A DNA stretch of 64,000 nt, taken from assembly GCA_942159475.1 (NCBI GenBank), contig OW804094.1, positions 133,844,755 through 133,908,754 on the forward strand, written 5' to 3'. The notes under the pieces were generated by a model. That model was given only the letters and a program-made list of their open reading frames with translations, was not told where the DNA came from and did not search any database. Positions 26,866-39,200 of this stretch are shown one piece after another. This DNA comes from Sthenelais limicola (lineage: Eukaryota; Annelida; Polychaeta; Phyllodocida; Sigalionidae). Each line of letters begins with the position of its first letter. The stretch's first letter is position 1. A program made the translations under genes and the position numbers.

Positions 26866-27420
26866 TGTTTAAAAACAAGAAGAATATGGATTTCAATCCT
26901 AGAATGGATTTACGAACTAGATTATATCAATGTGAAGAAAACGGAGAAAGAACAATAAGTAAAAAAAGAATAGAAAAACTCCTTCGGTTAGAGAGATCCT
27001 CTTTGGTATTGAAGAAATAAATCCCCAAACCAAGGTGATAAATTGGATTTTTCTCCAGGTTAAAGCATATATACACAGACAGAAATTATTTAATAATGAT
27101 GAAATGAACATGCTGTCGATAATGCACGAGCTAAAAACAGAGACACTAAATATTAGGGTCTCTGCTAAAAATGAGAGCAACCTTGGTAATAATAAATATA
27201 GGAAGAAGCGAAAAAAGGAGGGACGAAAGAAAAATGTGGAACTGTATAATGGAAGATATCTCAGAGTGCATAGAAAAATTAAAGAGGTGAATCCTCCAGT
27301 GTCATTTATGATATATCGTTTCATAGAACATGTTTCTAAAGTAATCTTATCCTAGATGTATTTTGCTTAAACCTGTTTATGTGTAAGGAATAAAACGATG
27401 ATCGCAAAAACAAAAAAAAA
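26866..27420 (+). mobile_element. 5'-truncated LINE (non-LTR retrotransposon) 3' end
   Basis: A frame open from 26866 to the stop at 27353-27355. Its middle resembles the C-terminal end of LINE reverse-transcriptase ORFs: REILFGIEEINPQ followed by VINWIFLQVKAYIHRQK, matching the family pattern FG....N....N.IL..K.YI...K. A Lys/Arg-rich tail follows (RKKRKKEGRKK). After the stop come AATAAA (27389-27394) and an A-rich tail (27405-27420), as expected of a reverse-transcribed insertion. The catalytic reverse-transcriptase core is absent, so the copy is dead. The clade cannot be assigned. Confidence 0.6.
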
Positions 27421-27775
27421 CGTGTCCACAATAATCGTTTCGAACCACTTGATGCGGCCGACGGAAATTATTTTTTTACGCAGGAACTAACCATGCGTTA
27501 ATAAATCTGAGAGCATGGCTGTGTTTCTGACATTCATGGGATTCTAGGATATTTTTTATATTCAGATCGAGGGAGTTATGAGCTATCTAAAACGGAAAGC
27601 AATATTCTTGAGTTTTTTTTAGATTGTGACACATTTTCCTGTAACTCATCACACATATACCTGGATATATTCAATATATATTCCCGAAACTAAATATTCC
27701 CTGCTCTTCCTCTCCTTTCCCACCCATCTCTTTCTTATTTTCTTTCAATTGCAATCTCCCTGTCTGCCTCAACCC

Positions 27776-27846
27776 CTCTTTCTCTCTCTGTTTCTCTCTC
27801 TCTCTCTCTGTTTCTCTCTCTCTCTTCCTCCCTCTCTCACACACAC
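27776..27846. repeat. CT-rich simple sequence
   Basis: Interrupted (CT)n tract with TTTCTCTCTC units ending in CACACACA. The long open frames here on both strands are products of the low complexity. Confidence 0.85.
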
Positions 27847-27877
27847 TATTAGCATATAGTAGCACTTATTCATAGCT

Positions 27878-27947
27878 GGTTCTGTGGTGTAGTGGTGAGC
27901 ACCCTCGCTTGTGAATCCCAAGGTTCTTAGATCGAACCCAAGCATGT
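27878..27947 (+). pseudogene. tRNA-His-like pseudogene or SINE head
   Basis: Starts GGTTCTGTGGTGTAGTGGTG, a good A box. TTGTGAA stands where an anticodon loop with GTG (His) would be, and a B-box-like GATCGAACCC is at 27930-27939. A T8 run follows at 27953-27960. The anticodon stem (CTCGC/TCCCA) and acceptor stem do not pair, so it is not a working tRNA. It could be a decayed tRNA gene or the head of a tRNA-derived SINE. Confidence 0.55.
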
Positions 27948-28277
27948 TCAGCTTTTTTTTCTCTGCTTTCTCACACCGTCACGGGTGAGCGCACACCCCT
28001 TCACGCACTGCCGCACACGGCCATACGCGCCAACTCTTAACGCACCACCGCACACCGGGGATTAGGAGATCTATCTAGCTTTATCACTTGCAAAATAACG
28101 GAGTTACAAAATAACGCCAGAAAAGGATTACGCAGAAAATGAAGGGGAATTTCCAACGAATTCCCGTAATTAAAAGAGGTCCGCGCTTAGAGTGAAGGAG
28201 GTGGGCCTGTTCGTCTTGGTGCAAAACCAAATCATCTCTCCTCATTTCGGTGAACACCGGAATCCCACTACTTTCAA

Positions 28278-28684
28278 TATGTGATGTGTTACAGGAAAAT
28301 GAGTCACAAGTCGCAAAATAGATATTATTCAAAGTGTTTTATTCACAAGATCTCGTTATTTGAATGTTTTCATTTTTGGGGTGCTGGATTCTGTTTGCAG
28401 CTTGAATACATGTACCAACATTCAGGACGGTATTATTAAATCCATGAATTACTAAGGTCATTTACGGAGTATATTTAGCTACTTTGCTAGTAAATGTCCA
28501 CTATATATATAGAAATATTGCAAACTTGTTTTTCAAAAATTAAAATATCAAACTTAAAACTTATTAGATGTCTTACTGTTTAATATCATTAGAAACGGCT
28601 TGATCTAATCTTTTCAAGTATGATGATATCTCAAAATCCAATTTTTGCTATTTTGTGACTCATTTGTCTGTAACACATCACATA
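28278..28684. repeat. 407-bp inverted-repeat element
   Basis: The ends are inverted repeats of about 30-36 bp: TATGTGATGTGTTACAG with AAATGAGTCACAA at the left, and the complement at the right ending ACACATCACATA. The AT-rich interior has no coding capacity. A related single end lies at 27624-27658 (TGTGACACATTTTCCTGTAA). No target duplication is clear. Confidence 0.6.
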
Positions 28685-30920
28685 TGACACCCTGCCATCT
28701 TCCCAAAGGTAGGAACCTGGATGGAATTTAATATGTTATAAGAAAGCACTGCTTAGATGGGTATACCCAGAGGCTGACAAATTGCACTATTCAGTTGCCG
28801 TTGAAGAACAGCAAAATGGTGAAAAAAAAATTTTTTAAATTGAGAAAAAACTATGAATTTATGACAAATGGAGGAAATACTATTTTTTCTTCATTTTCTA
28901 GATTCAAATGTATTCTACAGCGCTATGGACCAGAGAATGAAATAATCTCATGGTAGCTGGGAATAGCTTTAACACTCCTGACAATACTTGCAGTAATTCC
29001 AATGCATTACTCTTTAAACGATTTAAAGGTGTGTATGTTTAGTTAAATAGTATGACTCAGGACAGAAACTAACCTTTAGAGTTAAATGTCTGTCTTAGTA
29101 GTAGAGGCAGTGGGAGGTGTGTGTGTGTGTGTGTCTGGGGAGGGGGTGGGGGTGTTACACTTTGAAGTGCACGCTGTGGCCTTGATGACCTCAGGTGTAT
29201 TCAACAGACACAGCCTGTAGGCTGATTAACCCAGACCAACCCTGCCATGAATCCTTCCTAGTGTTCCAGGGGATTTGTGTCACCCAAGCAAGGGTCGTTG
29301 ACATTATTCAAGGCGCTCCCAATAGGGGACTTGTATGTGCCACTGCGCATGTCTGCTACAGTGCATGCTGGGATAGATTCAATTCATAGCTGAAATACCG
29401 GTACACCATTTTGTTTGACCTATGGAGAAATAAATGATATTATATGGCAACTTTAATATAAGAAATGGGGAAAAAGTTTAGTCAATAATTATGATAGTAA
29501 TAGGTAGCTAGAGGAGATAGCAAGTACTAGTGATTGTGAAAATGTATGATCGGAAAGATAACGACTTATACTAACAGTGTCAATCCCTTTGCCTATTAAG
29601 TTTGTCTTTTAATTTAAACAAAAAAAACATAACATCCATAATACTCTATAGTCTTTACTTGTGAATGTTGATATTCTTTAACATACAATTCCAATAATTC
29701 AAAGCGAATCCAAATCCAAGATGGTGCACATGCAAGTCCCCCATTGAGGCATCTGAGGATTCATTGAGCCCCATAGACCATGAGCTCTGCCTTCTAAAGC
29801 ATCTCTTTGAACTTCAACCATTCGAGAAATCGTGAGTTTAAAATAGATACAAACTCATACTCAAGCAAGTTAGAAGAAAGATAGAAATGAATAAGTACAA
29901 CCGAATGAAGGAAGACTTGAGGATCTTTCACACAAATGGTAACAAATGCTGAGTTTCTGACGTCTTTTAGTCGTTCCTGGATTTGACACCAGGTGGCTGC
30001 CGATCATTTGCCTGCATTGATTTTTCGTCTACAATGACATTTATTTTGAAACGTACGTGCCTTCTCTATCAAAACAACTTTCATGTGTATTATTTCAAAC
30101 TGGTCTTTTAATGAATATATTTATGACCACGCATCTATTTAACTGAATTATAATTCGTGTTTGAGACGTAGTTCTTGTGGATTTGGAAAAGTGAAAATTC
30201 TTTTTCATGTTTGCCTCAGAAAAGTGATAATCAGATGTTGAGATAGATGTACTTCACACAATTACGAGAATAAGTAAGACATGTTTAATATTTTTGTGAC
30301 TATATTTTTATTGGTGCCCTACATGACTAACCGAGTGATATTGACATACAGCTTGGAAATGAAACAATCACATTGATCAGCCTCACCACGAAGGCGATCA
30401 GCAAGAAGCGTAGTTGGGCGAAAATACCAGAAATACTGCTGGCTGAAATGAAGGAGAACCGAAACTAAAAGAATCACAGATTGATATCAAGACAGAAGCG
30501 ACCATTGAGGGAAAGACATTAGCAATGCTGAGAACCAGCATCGTTGCAGTATAGGTCTACATTTCCACTATTATCTCATTATGAAGCCACAACAGTTAAA
30601 GTGTGGGTTTTATAATATATTCTCACGATGCAGAAGTTCCATTACATTCATCAAATACAATGGTTTAATCCAGTCGAAGGAATTACAGCAGTTACTACAA
30701 GGCTGGAAAGAGACATATTTTGGCACTCCATGGTATCAAAAGATTTCCAGCCTATATGAATATCACTATATAAAATGTTAGATGTTATTTCTTCTAATAC
30801 TCCCATGTTCTTAGTAATGAATTACACCCCGGCCAGATAGATTAGATGCATATAAAGATTAGAATGCAAAAATTATTTTCATGTTCAAACCCCTAACTCT
30901 CTATAAGAAGATTTACATCA
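28685..30920. other. Intergenic between SAXO 3' end and 407-bp element
   Basis: AT-rich, with a (GT)n tract at about 29117-29134. No gene or complete element was recognised. Confidence 0.5.
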
Positions 30921-30940
30921 GAATAAATATTTTATACAAA

Positions 30941-30946
30941 TTTATT
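30941..30946 (-). terminator. Candidate polyadenylation signal (AAUAAA) of the SAXO gene
   Basis: TTTATT on the plus strand reads AATAAA on the minus strand, about 510 nt downstream of the SAXO stop codon at 31458-31460. A 3' UTR of about half a kilobase is inferred. Confidence 0.5.
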
Positions 30947-31457
30947 TACAGACAAAATGTGTTGGCAAAATCATGTGCATCTCGAAGTTTACTACAAATG
31001 ACAACATGTAATCTTAATATCTGTTTGTAGTATACGGCGCAACAGAGATGTCATTATCCAAGTTGGATTTATACAATGCACAAGCTCTATAGTTCAATGA
31101 GCATGGTAAATCCTTAGCATATTTATAATATGGAATATCTTCACGTAAATTATGCAATAAGTATCCCTGCTGTTCTCTTGTAGTTTTTGCTAAGTCCTGC
31201 AAGAAGGCGTCGTAAATGAACAAATAAAAGAGATCCTAATGGTATTAATTGTATGTATAGTGATCGATCCAATGCTTTGCCCTATAACATCATGTCTTCA
31301 CGATGGTAATGATACGAAATATTATGGTGAAATCTATGTCTTTGTGGCTAATGTGCTGCCACAAAACGAAAGCTGACTTTGTCAGTGAACAAGTATCGTA
31401 ATTCATGGGTTATAACACGGTGCAATCAAGTGTCTTCCATAATAAGGCCTGTGATGA

Positions 31458-33214
31458 TTACTGCATAAGGTTTGTTTCAGGCTGAATTCCGCTTGTGCGG
31501 ACCACGGGCTGTGCTGGTGCAGGTGGAGGCGCAATTACTGGCATCTGGTCTCCAAGCTGTACTGGTTCTGGTGCCTTTGGAGTTGTTGTCTTGCTAGCCA
31601 GGAGTTTGTTCTCTAATGCTGACAGGTCCAACAACTGCACTGGCTCTACTGGCGGTGCAGGAGGCAACACTGGTGCAGGTGCCTTGACTGAAGTGGGGTC
31701 AACTGCTGGTGCTGGTGCAGTAGACGTTGCTGGTGCATCATTCAGAAGGGCTGGTTCCTTCTTAGCTGTAGTGTTAGCTGTTAGTGTAGGAGCTGGGGTA
31801 ACTGTGCTAAGTGGTGCCGAGGAAGGCTGCACAGGTGTGAAAGCACTTTTAGGTGCAGAATCCTGAACTGTGTAGTTAGGTGTAGGAAGGTCTGGCTTGG
31901 CAGGTTCACTCTTAGGTAGAGGGACAGCCGCAGCTGCTACAGATGCCTTGGATGGAACAATAGGCTCTGGGGTAACAGGAACAACTGAAGCACTTGGAAC
32001 CACCGGTGCCATACCAGTAGGCTTCTCTACAGATGGTGCAGGAGCTGGTGCAGGTGCGGGAGCGGCTGCTGGTGCAGGAGCTACTGTTGGTGCAGGAGCA
32101 GGTGCAGAAGCTGGTGCTGGTGCAGATACTGACTGCGGGGCTGCCGAACTTGTTGTGACTGTGGTAGGCATCTCAGAGAAACTGGTCTTTGCTGGAGAGC
32201 CTGTGGCTGGAAGTTCAGGCGCTGTGGAGGAGACAGGTGATGGTTTCAAAGGTACTTGGGAACTGGTAGCAGCGATCTTAGGAGTAGTAGCAACAACAGG
32301 TGTTGGCTTTTGTGTTGTAGTAGCAGCAATCGTAACTGGAGGAGATGGTTTGCTCACAGGTTTTGGGACTGCTTGGCTTACTGAAGATGTGTTTGTTGTT
32401 CCTGTAACCTGAGTAGTTGGGGTAACTTTACTAGTTACTTCTTTTGCAGGGACTGGCACACTTTTTGCAGTGCCCGTGCTTGACTCTGCTGGTTTCTCAA
32501 CTTTCTTAGGAGGTCTGATAGGAGGGGGTACATCTGAGCCATTTGACTTGGCTTCAGGTTTAGCTGGTTCCTTTTTGGGTACTGTCTTGGGAATGCTGTG
32601 TTTGGGGCTACCCTTGTCTGCAGTTGCAGTACTGTTCTGAGTTACTGGCTTAGACACAGGTAGTTTCTTGGGCACTGATTTCGCAGTGCTCTCCCCAGCC
32701 TTAGCACCTTTTCCAGCGTTGCTGTTGGAGTTATTGACATTGTGTGACCTAGGGGAAATTTGCTTCCTAGGGCTTGATTCGGGAGAAGGTTTCTTTGCTG
32801 ATCTTGGTCGTGTATTTGGATGTTTAGGAGTTGTAGGACGAGACGATCGTGTACTGACTCTCTGATCTGTTTTTGAAGGAGACCTGGGGCTCTTTCTGGC
32901 TGAGGAAGGTCGGGACGAGCTTCTCTCTCGATCTGATTTCTGGCTTTCTGGTGTAGCAGGGAATATGGGATCGATATTATTTGGCGTCTTGAACCTTCTC
33001 GGAGATCTTTGCACATAGTACTGGTGGCCATTACGGAATCCAATGTGTCCAAACTCATCTGATGCAGTCATCAATTCTTTTGCTGGACAACTTGCAGGTC
33101 TCTCTGCCTTATACGTTCCTTTGTAAGTAGTTGCAAAGTCTATGGACCTCGGAGCTTCATCACTGTTGCGTCTTTGGTTCGGAACAATTGCCTGAGCCGG
33201 TGAAGCCCGTTCAC
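31458..33214 (-). CDS. SAXO: SAXO last exon with long disordered tail
   Basis: A single 1757-nt exon encodes residues 403-987. It begins with one last Mn-like module (about 426-444), then a conserved-looking stretch DEFGHIGFRNGHQYYVQRSP (about 455-474). After that comes a basic Ser/Arg/Pro-rich region resembling the disordered microtubule-binding parts of classical MAPs, and then a Pro/Ala/Thr/Val-rich low-complexity tail with APAPAP runs near 32041-32125. No globular domain is visible in the last 400 residues. Long plus-strand frames here (31495-31866, 31897-32412) mirror the Pro/Ala codons and are not genes. Confidence 0.85.
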
Positions 33215-36200
33215 CTGAAATAACAATTCATTGGAGAATTCATACAATGGTGTATGGGGGATATTTTGTATCGTTTTTTGTTCAATTACTTTCTCAGGCA
33301 TGGTTATGATATGGAATATCTTCACGTATATTATCCAATAAATATTCCTGCTGTGCTCTTGTAGTTAATAATACGATTAAATGTAGTTTCATTCTACAAT
33401 AATATACTCTTCTCTTCCAAAGATTTCAAAGAAATTGTTCGGTAAAATGACAAGAGGAATGTTACATACCGGTATAGTTAACTTGATATACAGATTCACC
33501 AGTGAATTTCTCCTTTGGAGTTTCATAGACTTGGTGCATCTTGAAGGACTTTGCTGGGTTAGATTTGCAAGGAACAAACTTCTCCATGTAATGTGTGACT
33601 TTTGGGACATCTGAGTTAGAAGGGCCATGTAAAATATCCTTATCTTGTGGCGTTGGTTTGAGTGGCTTTACTCTTTGGAATTTCTTTGGTTGCACAAAGT
33701 CACTCTGAAAAGAAGAATTAAAACCAGACATTATCAGAGGTTCTGCAGCGGATAGGATGACTCTCCCCATACTATTGCAGAGCACACTAACCCATGTTTT
33801 CCCCCAGTATCTGCTTTATCTGATTATGCTTTTTGCCTATTGCAAGCTGGAAACTTTTACAATCTACGGGAATACATCATTATTAGTCTTGCATCAGAGA
33901 GTTATGTACTAATACTCTAACTCCCTGCTTAGTGCTTGCATTTATGAAAAGAACATTATTGTCATTATTATTATTGAGCAATACAATTGCTAATGTTACC
34001 TGATAACTGCTTGAATAGAGATTAGCATCAGGGGTCGGCTCATAGGCCTTTTGCTTTGCCCAGCTTGGCTTCTCCATCTGTTGTGCTGGCCACTCGCGAT
34101 ATGCCTCGCTCGTAGTTGTTGAACCCTCAAATTGGACTTTAGAAGGCTGGTGGTTTACTGGTGGCCTGAAGGCAGGCTCCCTCTTGTGACCAGGGTGAGG
34201 AGTATAATCTGATTTCACGGTGGTTGTGCCTTCAAAACGGGCTGTGGGAGCCTTATACTCTTTGGGCTTGATCGCTGAAAATAATATGCTTGTTATTGAT
34301 ATGACCATTCGCCGTTATTACCATCAATAGGAGGAGGCTGGGCAGTAGGGGCAGCAGCAGGAGCAGGATGGGAAATTGGATTTTTTTCTTTTATATATAT
34401 AAATTATATTAATCTCATGAAGAGGCAGTTTAAGTTTCACAATTGATCCATTATAAGTGAGGTAAATTTATTCACGCTCAATAATTGCAAATGTTATAAG
34501 CATCCTCATGTACGACAAACCTTTTGCACTTCACTTTGTTAAAACGTATCTAATATTACTTAATTTTGCATTGTATTGATTCGAGGCACATGCTGCAAAC
34601 CTGACGTTATGTCAGATGTGTACTACCCATTGTAGTATGGATACAATAAACAATTAATCAATCAAAGCTGTGGACGTCACCTTGGGGCAGTATCTATATA
34701 TGAATGGAAGCACATAATTATAGCATTTTACAGACATTTCAAGGGCAGAATTTGAAATTATCCCAACAATTCTGTGAAATCATGTGTCTACCTTACAAGA
34801 CTTGAAGTTAGTTTGACCCCATCATGCTAGGTGGGTCAGATTTTCAGAAAATGTACAATTAATTGGCAGCTGTACACATTGAGTAAATTTTGCAAAATTA
34901 AGCTGCAATTTGGCCAATACTAGGTAAATTCGAGTATATTCGACATTGCATTGATTCTAGCAATCAGTTTGGTTAGGTTGAACTGTATTTTGAACTTTAT
35001 TTTCGTCTGAAATTTGGTTTATTTGAGAGAATTAATGAAGCTGAATTGTACATTATCTGAAAATCTGACCCATGTACTCTAGAAGTGACCAACCTTGTAC
35101 AGGGGTAATATGCTTCTGTTTGTAGTCTGTTTTGTAAGAAGTATCTGCCTGGAATGATCCGCCTTCTACACTATTCTCAGGTTGGGGGCGATGAAGCTGA
35201 GCTCTCTCTGGGTGCTCGTGGTGACGAAAGTCGTTCTGGTAGAAAAATAAGCCGTCTATTAGTTAAACAAATTCTAGATTGTAATGAAAAACATTTTTTT
35301 TTTCATGAAACTATTATTCATCATTACAGAACGCGAACTTTTGTATAGGATGTTTATTCTTGTACGAGATACGGGACGAAGAAATAGTTACATTTAATAT
35401 TGGCACAATATGATTATTATAGAATCTAGTTTTCTGATATTTTGACTGCGGTTTCCTGGAGTAGTCATTGTCCCTGAGCTGATTAGTTAACTAATTAATT
35501 AGATTAATGATAGTGACGAAAGAGCAGGACCGTACAGGTTTTCAGTTGAGATAGTCTTAATACGTTTAAAAGTTTATAAAAGGGAGGAGGGTGGCCAGGA
35601 GAAAAAATTGTATACGAAGCCTGTTTTGGTGAATTTCTTGTTGTATTCTACTGGGGGCAAAAATTGTTTGTGTCATGCAGCACAGGATCAATATTTGTTT
35701 TGATTTTTCCCCCCTTCTCAATATTTGTTTGAGGAGAGAAAATAACGTCTAAACGTATTACAGCCCACTCCTAAAATCTGTCATCAATTATTTATTTTCT
35801 ATTATATTGTTGCTATTTGTCTGCCAGAAATTACGAAAATCCTAATAAGAACAGTATGCATTAAATAGCAGATTCCCCATAACGAAAGTTCTTACTTTCA
35901 TAACAGATGTAGACTCAATTTTTGTAGCCCCAGAGCCGAAGTTCTCAATGCACTCTTTGTGACGTATAGGGGAGGCCCGACACCATGCCCAATCTTCTTG
36001 ACCGTGTTCCTTGAAGGTCACTCTGTACATAGTATCTTGGTCCACCTTTGCTGTGGACCGTGCATAATTTGCTTCTGGCTTGTACGAATCCAAGCGCTTC
36101 CCATTCTGAAACATTCAAATTAATATAAAAGGTTAGTGTGGAACAAAATACATTATTTACCCCAAGTCCATAAACAATTTCTTTGAAAGAAATACCAACA

Positions 36201-39200
36201 TTTCTTTTTCTAGCTGGGGGGATTGTTTACCAGCCCCTTTCCCTTTCCAGGATTGTTTTATCAATGAGAAAATGATGAGTTTAGGTATGTTTGTACGTGA
36301 GTGTGTGTCTGTGTGTGTGTGTGGGGGGGGGGGGTGCGAAGTAATAAAAGAAACGCTTTCATGCAGGTCTTCTTGTAAAAGCCATTAGAGTTGGATCCCA
36401 CTCTGTTTCTCCGCCAGACTGCCTCTAACTTACTCGATGCTCTACGGGGGTGACACTGCAAGTAGTATAATGTAGTTTAGAAGGCGGAGGATTGCGCTTA
36501 ATGACGCAGTTGCGTTACTCGTTCGCTATTCCATTGCCCGTTCCTTCCCTGAATTATTGAGTAGTCTGAGACAGTTCAACATAACAATGATAAATGGCTA
36601 GCCATGCGCCGCCACCCAGGTCTTTATTTCCACAACCATCAAAATATCTCCCTACAGTTATTTTCGGTAGTTCGTGATCTAACTTTGGATCTGCAGAGTG
36701 TTATCTTTCAGGGTCGTTAACTTTTATGGCTCTACGTGAAATGATTGTGTTTGTTATTTGAGTTCTGAGATCCCATCAGAGAGTTTGCTTCATCCGTCTC
36801 TCCCAAACATGGAATAGTTCATCGACCGAGTCATACAATGTTCCCATTTAACAGACTAATGAATGAATGGCTGAAAGCAGGGAAAATGCTCATTCGATTG
36901 GATTTAAGCATCTTTAAACTTTGATACCTCATAAAACTATGATTCCTACATTAAAAATAAGATGATGAATGTATAATGAAACAAAAACCGATGAATATTG
37001 TGATATAGGGAGATCATAGAGATGAAGGAATGAATTGTAAAGTATTAAATGAGTGTGTGAGACCTGTTTAATGCCGCGACGACAACCGAGTGGGGCCATA
37101 TTCACGGCAGCTATCGATTAGTATTTATTTATTTATTCATTTAATTATTTAGATTGAAAAGGCATCATTTAATAATACATGTATATATCAAGTTCGATCT
37201 ATTCATACATGTCCAAATGAGTTCAATTATTTATCTATGACAAAGGTTCTGTGCAAATTATTCGACTTTTTAAAAACATATCAAAATGTAAGAAAATCAA
37301 GTAGAGTTATATCCTTGATCACAATGAAACAATAACAGTTTACAAACAAATAGTATCCAATCATATCAAACGAATAAATAGTTCGATTAACGTCCTCGTA
37401 AGGTTTTTTTATGGGCTTATAAATCCCCCGTTTCATCTTTGGTGAATGACAGAAAACCACCCAGAAATACCAAATATACACACAAATCAATTACTGAAAG
37501 CCACGGGCCAGTAAATGTCACATTTCTTCTACCAAATCGCCAACCCTTCAACCGTTGATGACTCTTTCAAAACAGTCGGAAGCATATCAGAACTCACCCA
37601 GACAAATAAATAAATATTTTGCATATTTTTCTACCGACACGACTACCCATCCACATTAACTGCCTCAAGATATGTTCAAAGTAGAACTAGAAAGCAGGAA
37701 GCAACTCTTTTATAGTTGTATCATCTGGGAGCCAGAAGGGTGTAACGGACAGTAGGACGATGCTTGCTAAAATAAGCATGTATTTATCTCGAGAGGCCTG
37801 GCACATCGGTACCATACATTACACTAAGGCATGGTTATTATGTGGTTCAGGTCATCCCATGACCTGGCGTCTGCCCAACGTGCTCGCCAACCTACTCTAT
37901 GAATGGTCGTACGATGTGCCAGCACACAGAAAAAAATCACACTCCATATCCTCATCTGGATACTTTTAAACTGAGATAATGGGATTTTGATATTTTAAAA
38001 AGGAAACTCGCGATTTCCCTTCAGTTAATATGTATCGCTTGTTTCTGGCATGGAATGGTGGTTTATATCACGTTATTTTTCTTGTTTTGTTGTTTTCATT
38101 CTCGACCGTTGTTTGCCGATTGGATGCTTCACATCCATTAAACCAACTCTTGTTTATTATCGCCCGAGGCACCCTTGAAAGTTTTATCAGATCCATTCAA
38201 AAGCTCTGTATTCGGACCACCCATATATTTATGAGGGAATCGATAAACAATTAACGAATTAACTTGGTGCATTCTGATATTTTCTAGTTTGTTCCCAACT
38301 GCAATCTCTAATTGAACACAACGTTATATTTTCCTATGGTCTATACATGTGGTCTTTGCCGGTAGGATATATCATCTTGCTGCCAACCTATGATTTATTC
38401 TCTCGTCCCTGTTCGTATTCCATCTATGTGGAGTTATACGTGAACCCGTTCTGCAAAGTATACATACCATCCATAATAGATGTTTATGCGTCATACACAA
38501 ACGAGTACATCATACCAACTGCATATACTGAATATAAGACGGACATATTTTCTCTCTATATATAGCACTGTAAATGCATTCCATGCATGCCAATAATATG
38601 CGATATATTCAAGAGAAGACGATCTGGACTGGGTCATGATTTGCTGTGATATTTAGGAATCACCGATCACCGCAACCATAAACGCTGACAGACTTGACAT
38701 ACCTTGTAAATCTTAGAGAGTTATTTTGGTAGATGGCATCGTAAGTTGAACTAGCAGTGACAACTAAGCCTCGTCCGGTCCATCAATCCCCAGAGGAGAG
38801 GAAGTTCCTCTTCGAATCCATTTATCCGAAATATTTATGGAACTAGTGTGGGAAAGAATGAGGCCTGCCTCAGCTGTAAAAGAACTAGCCTTAGCTAAGC
38901 AGCCATTTATTTATGCCAGCGCGGAAGGCTGACCTACTTCTGCCTGCCGCCAACGCCACTCTGTGTATACTACTTAGGATTATAGCTACCACGCCTACAC
39001 ATGGAGTTATCCTTTATATTAGCAGCTGACCTCCTGCAACTCCTCATCTTTACATACCACCCTCTGCACTGACCAAACAAACCTTATTGTTGTGACGCCA
39101 GATTTCTGCTATTGTATAAAGTACCAAACATGTTAGGTACATAATAATACACTTGTGTTGCTAATAAGAATAATAAACCAGAGTATAAAGAATAATTACC

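Noticed and set aside
26917..27324. 135-codon Leu/Phe-rich minus-strand frame resembling a membrane protein
   Set aside because: It is the antisense of the Lys/Asn-rich LINE frame, and antisense of A-rich coding often looks hydrophobic.
27626..27865. Arg/Glu-rich and Leu/Ser-rich frames
   Set aside because: They are translations of the CT-rich simple sequence.
31495..32412. Long Gly/Ala/Thr-rich plus-strand frames (123 and 171 codons) opposite the SAXO tail
   Set aside because: They mirror the Pro/Ala/Thr codons of the SAXO tail. The minus strand has the splice structure and family match; the plus strand has neither.
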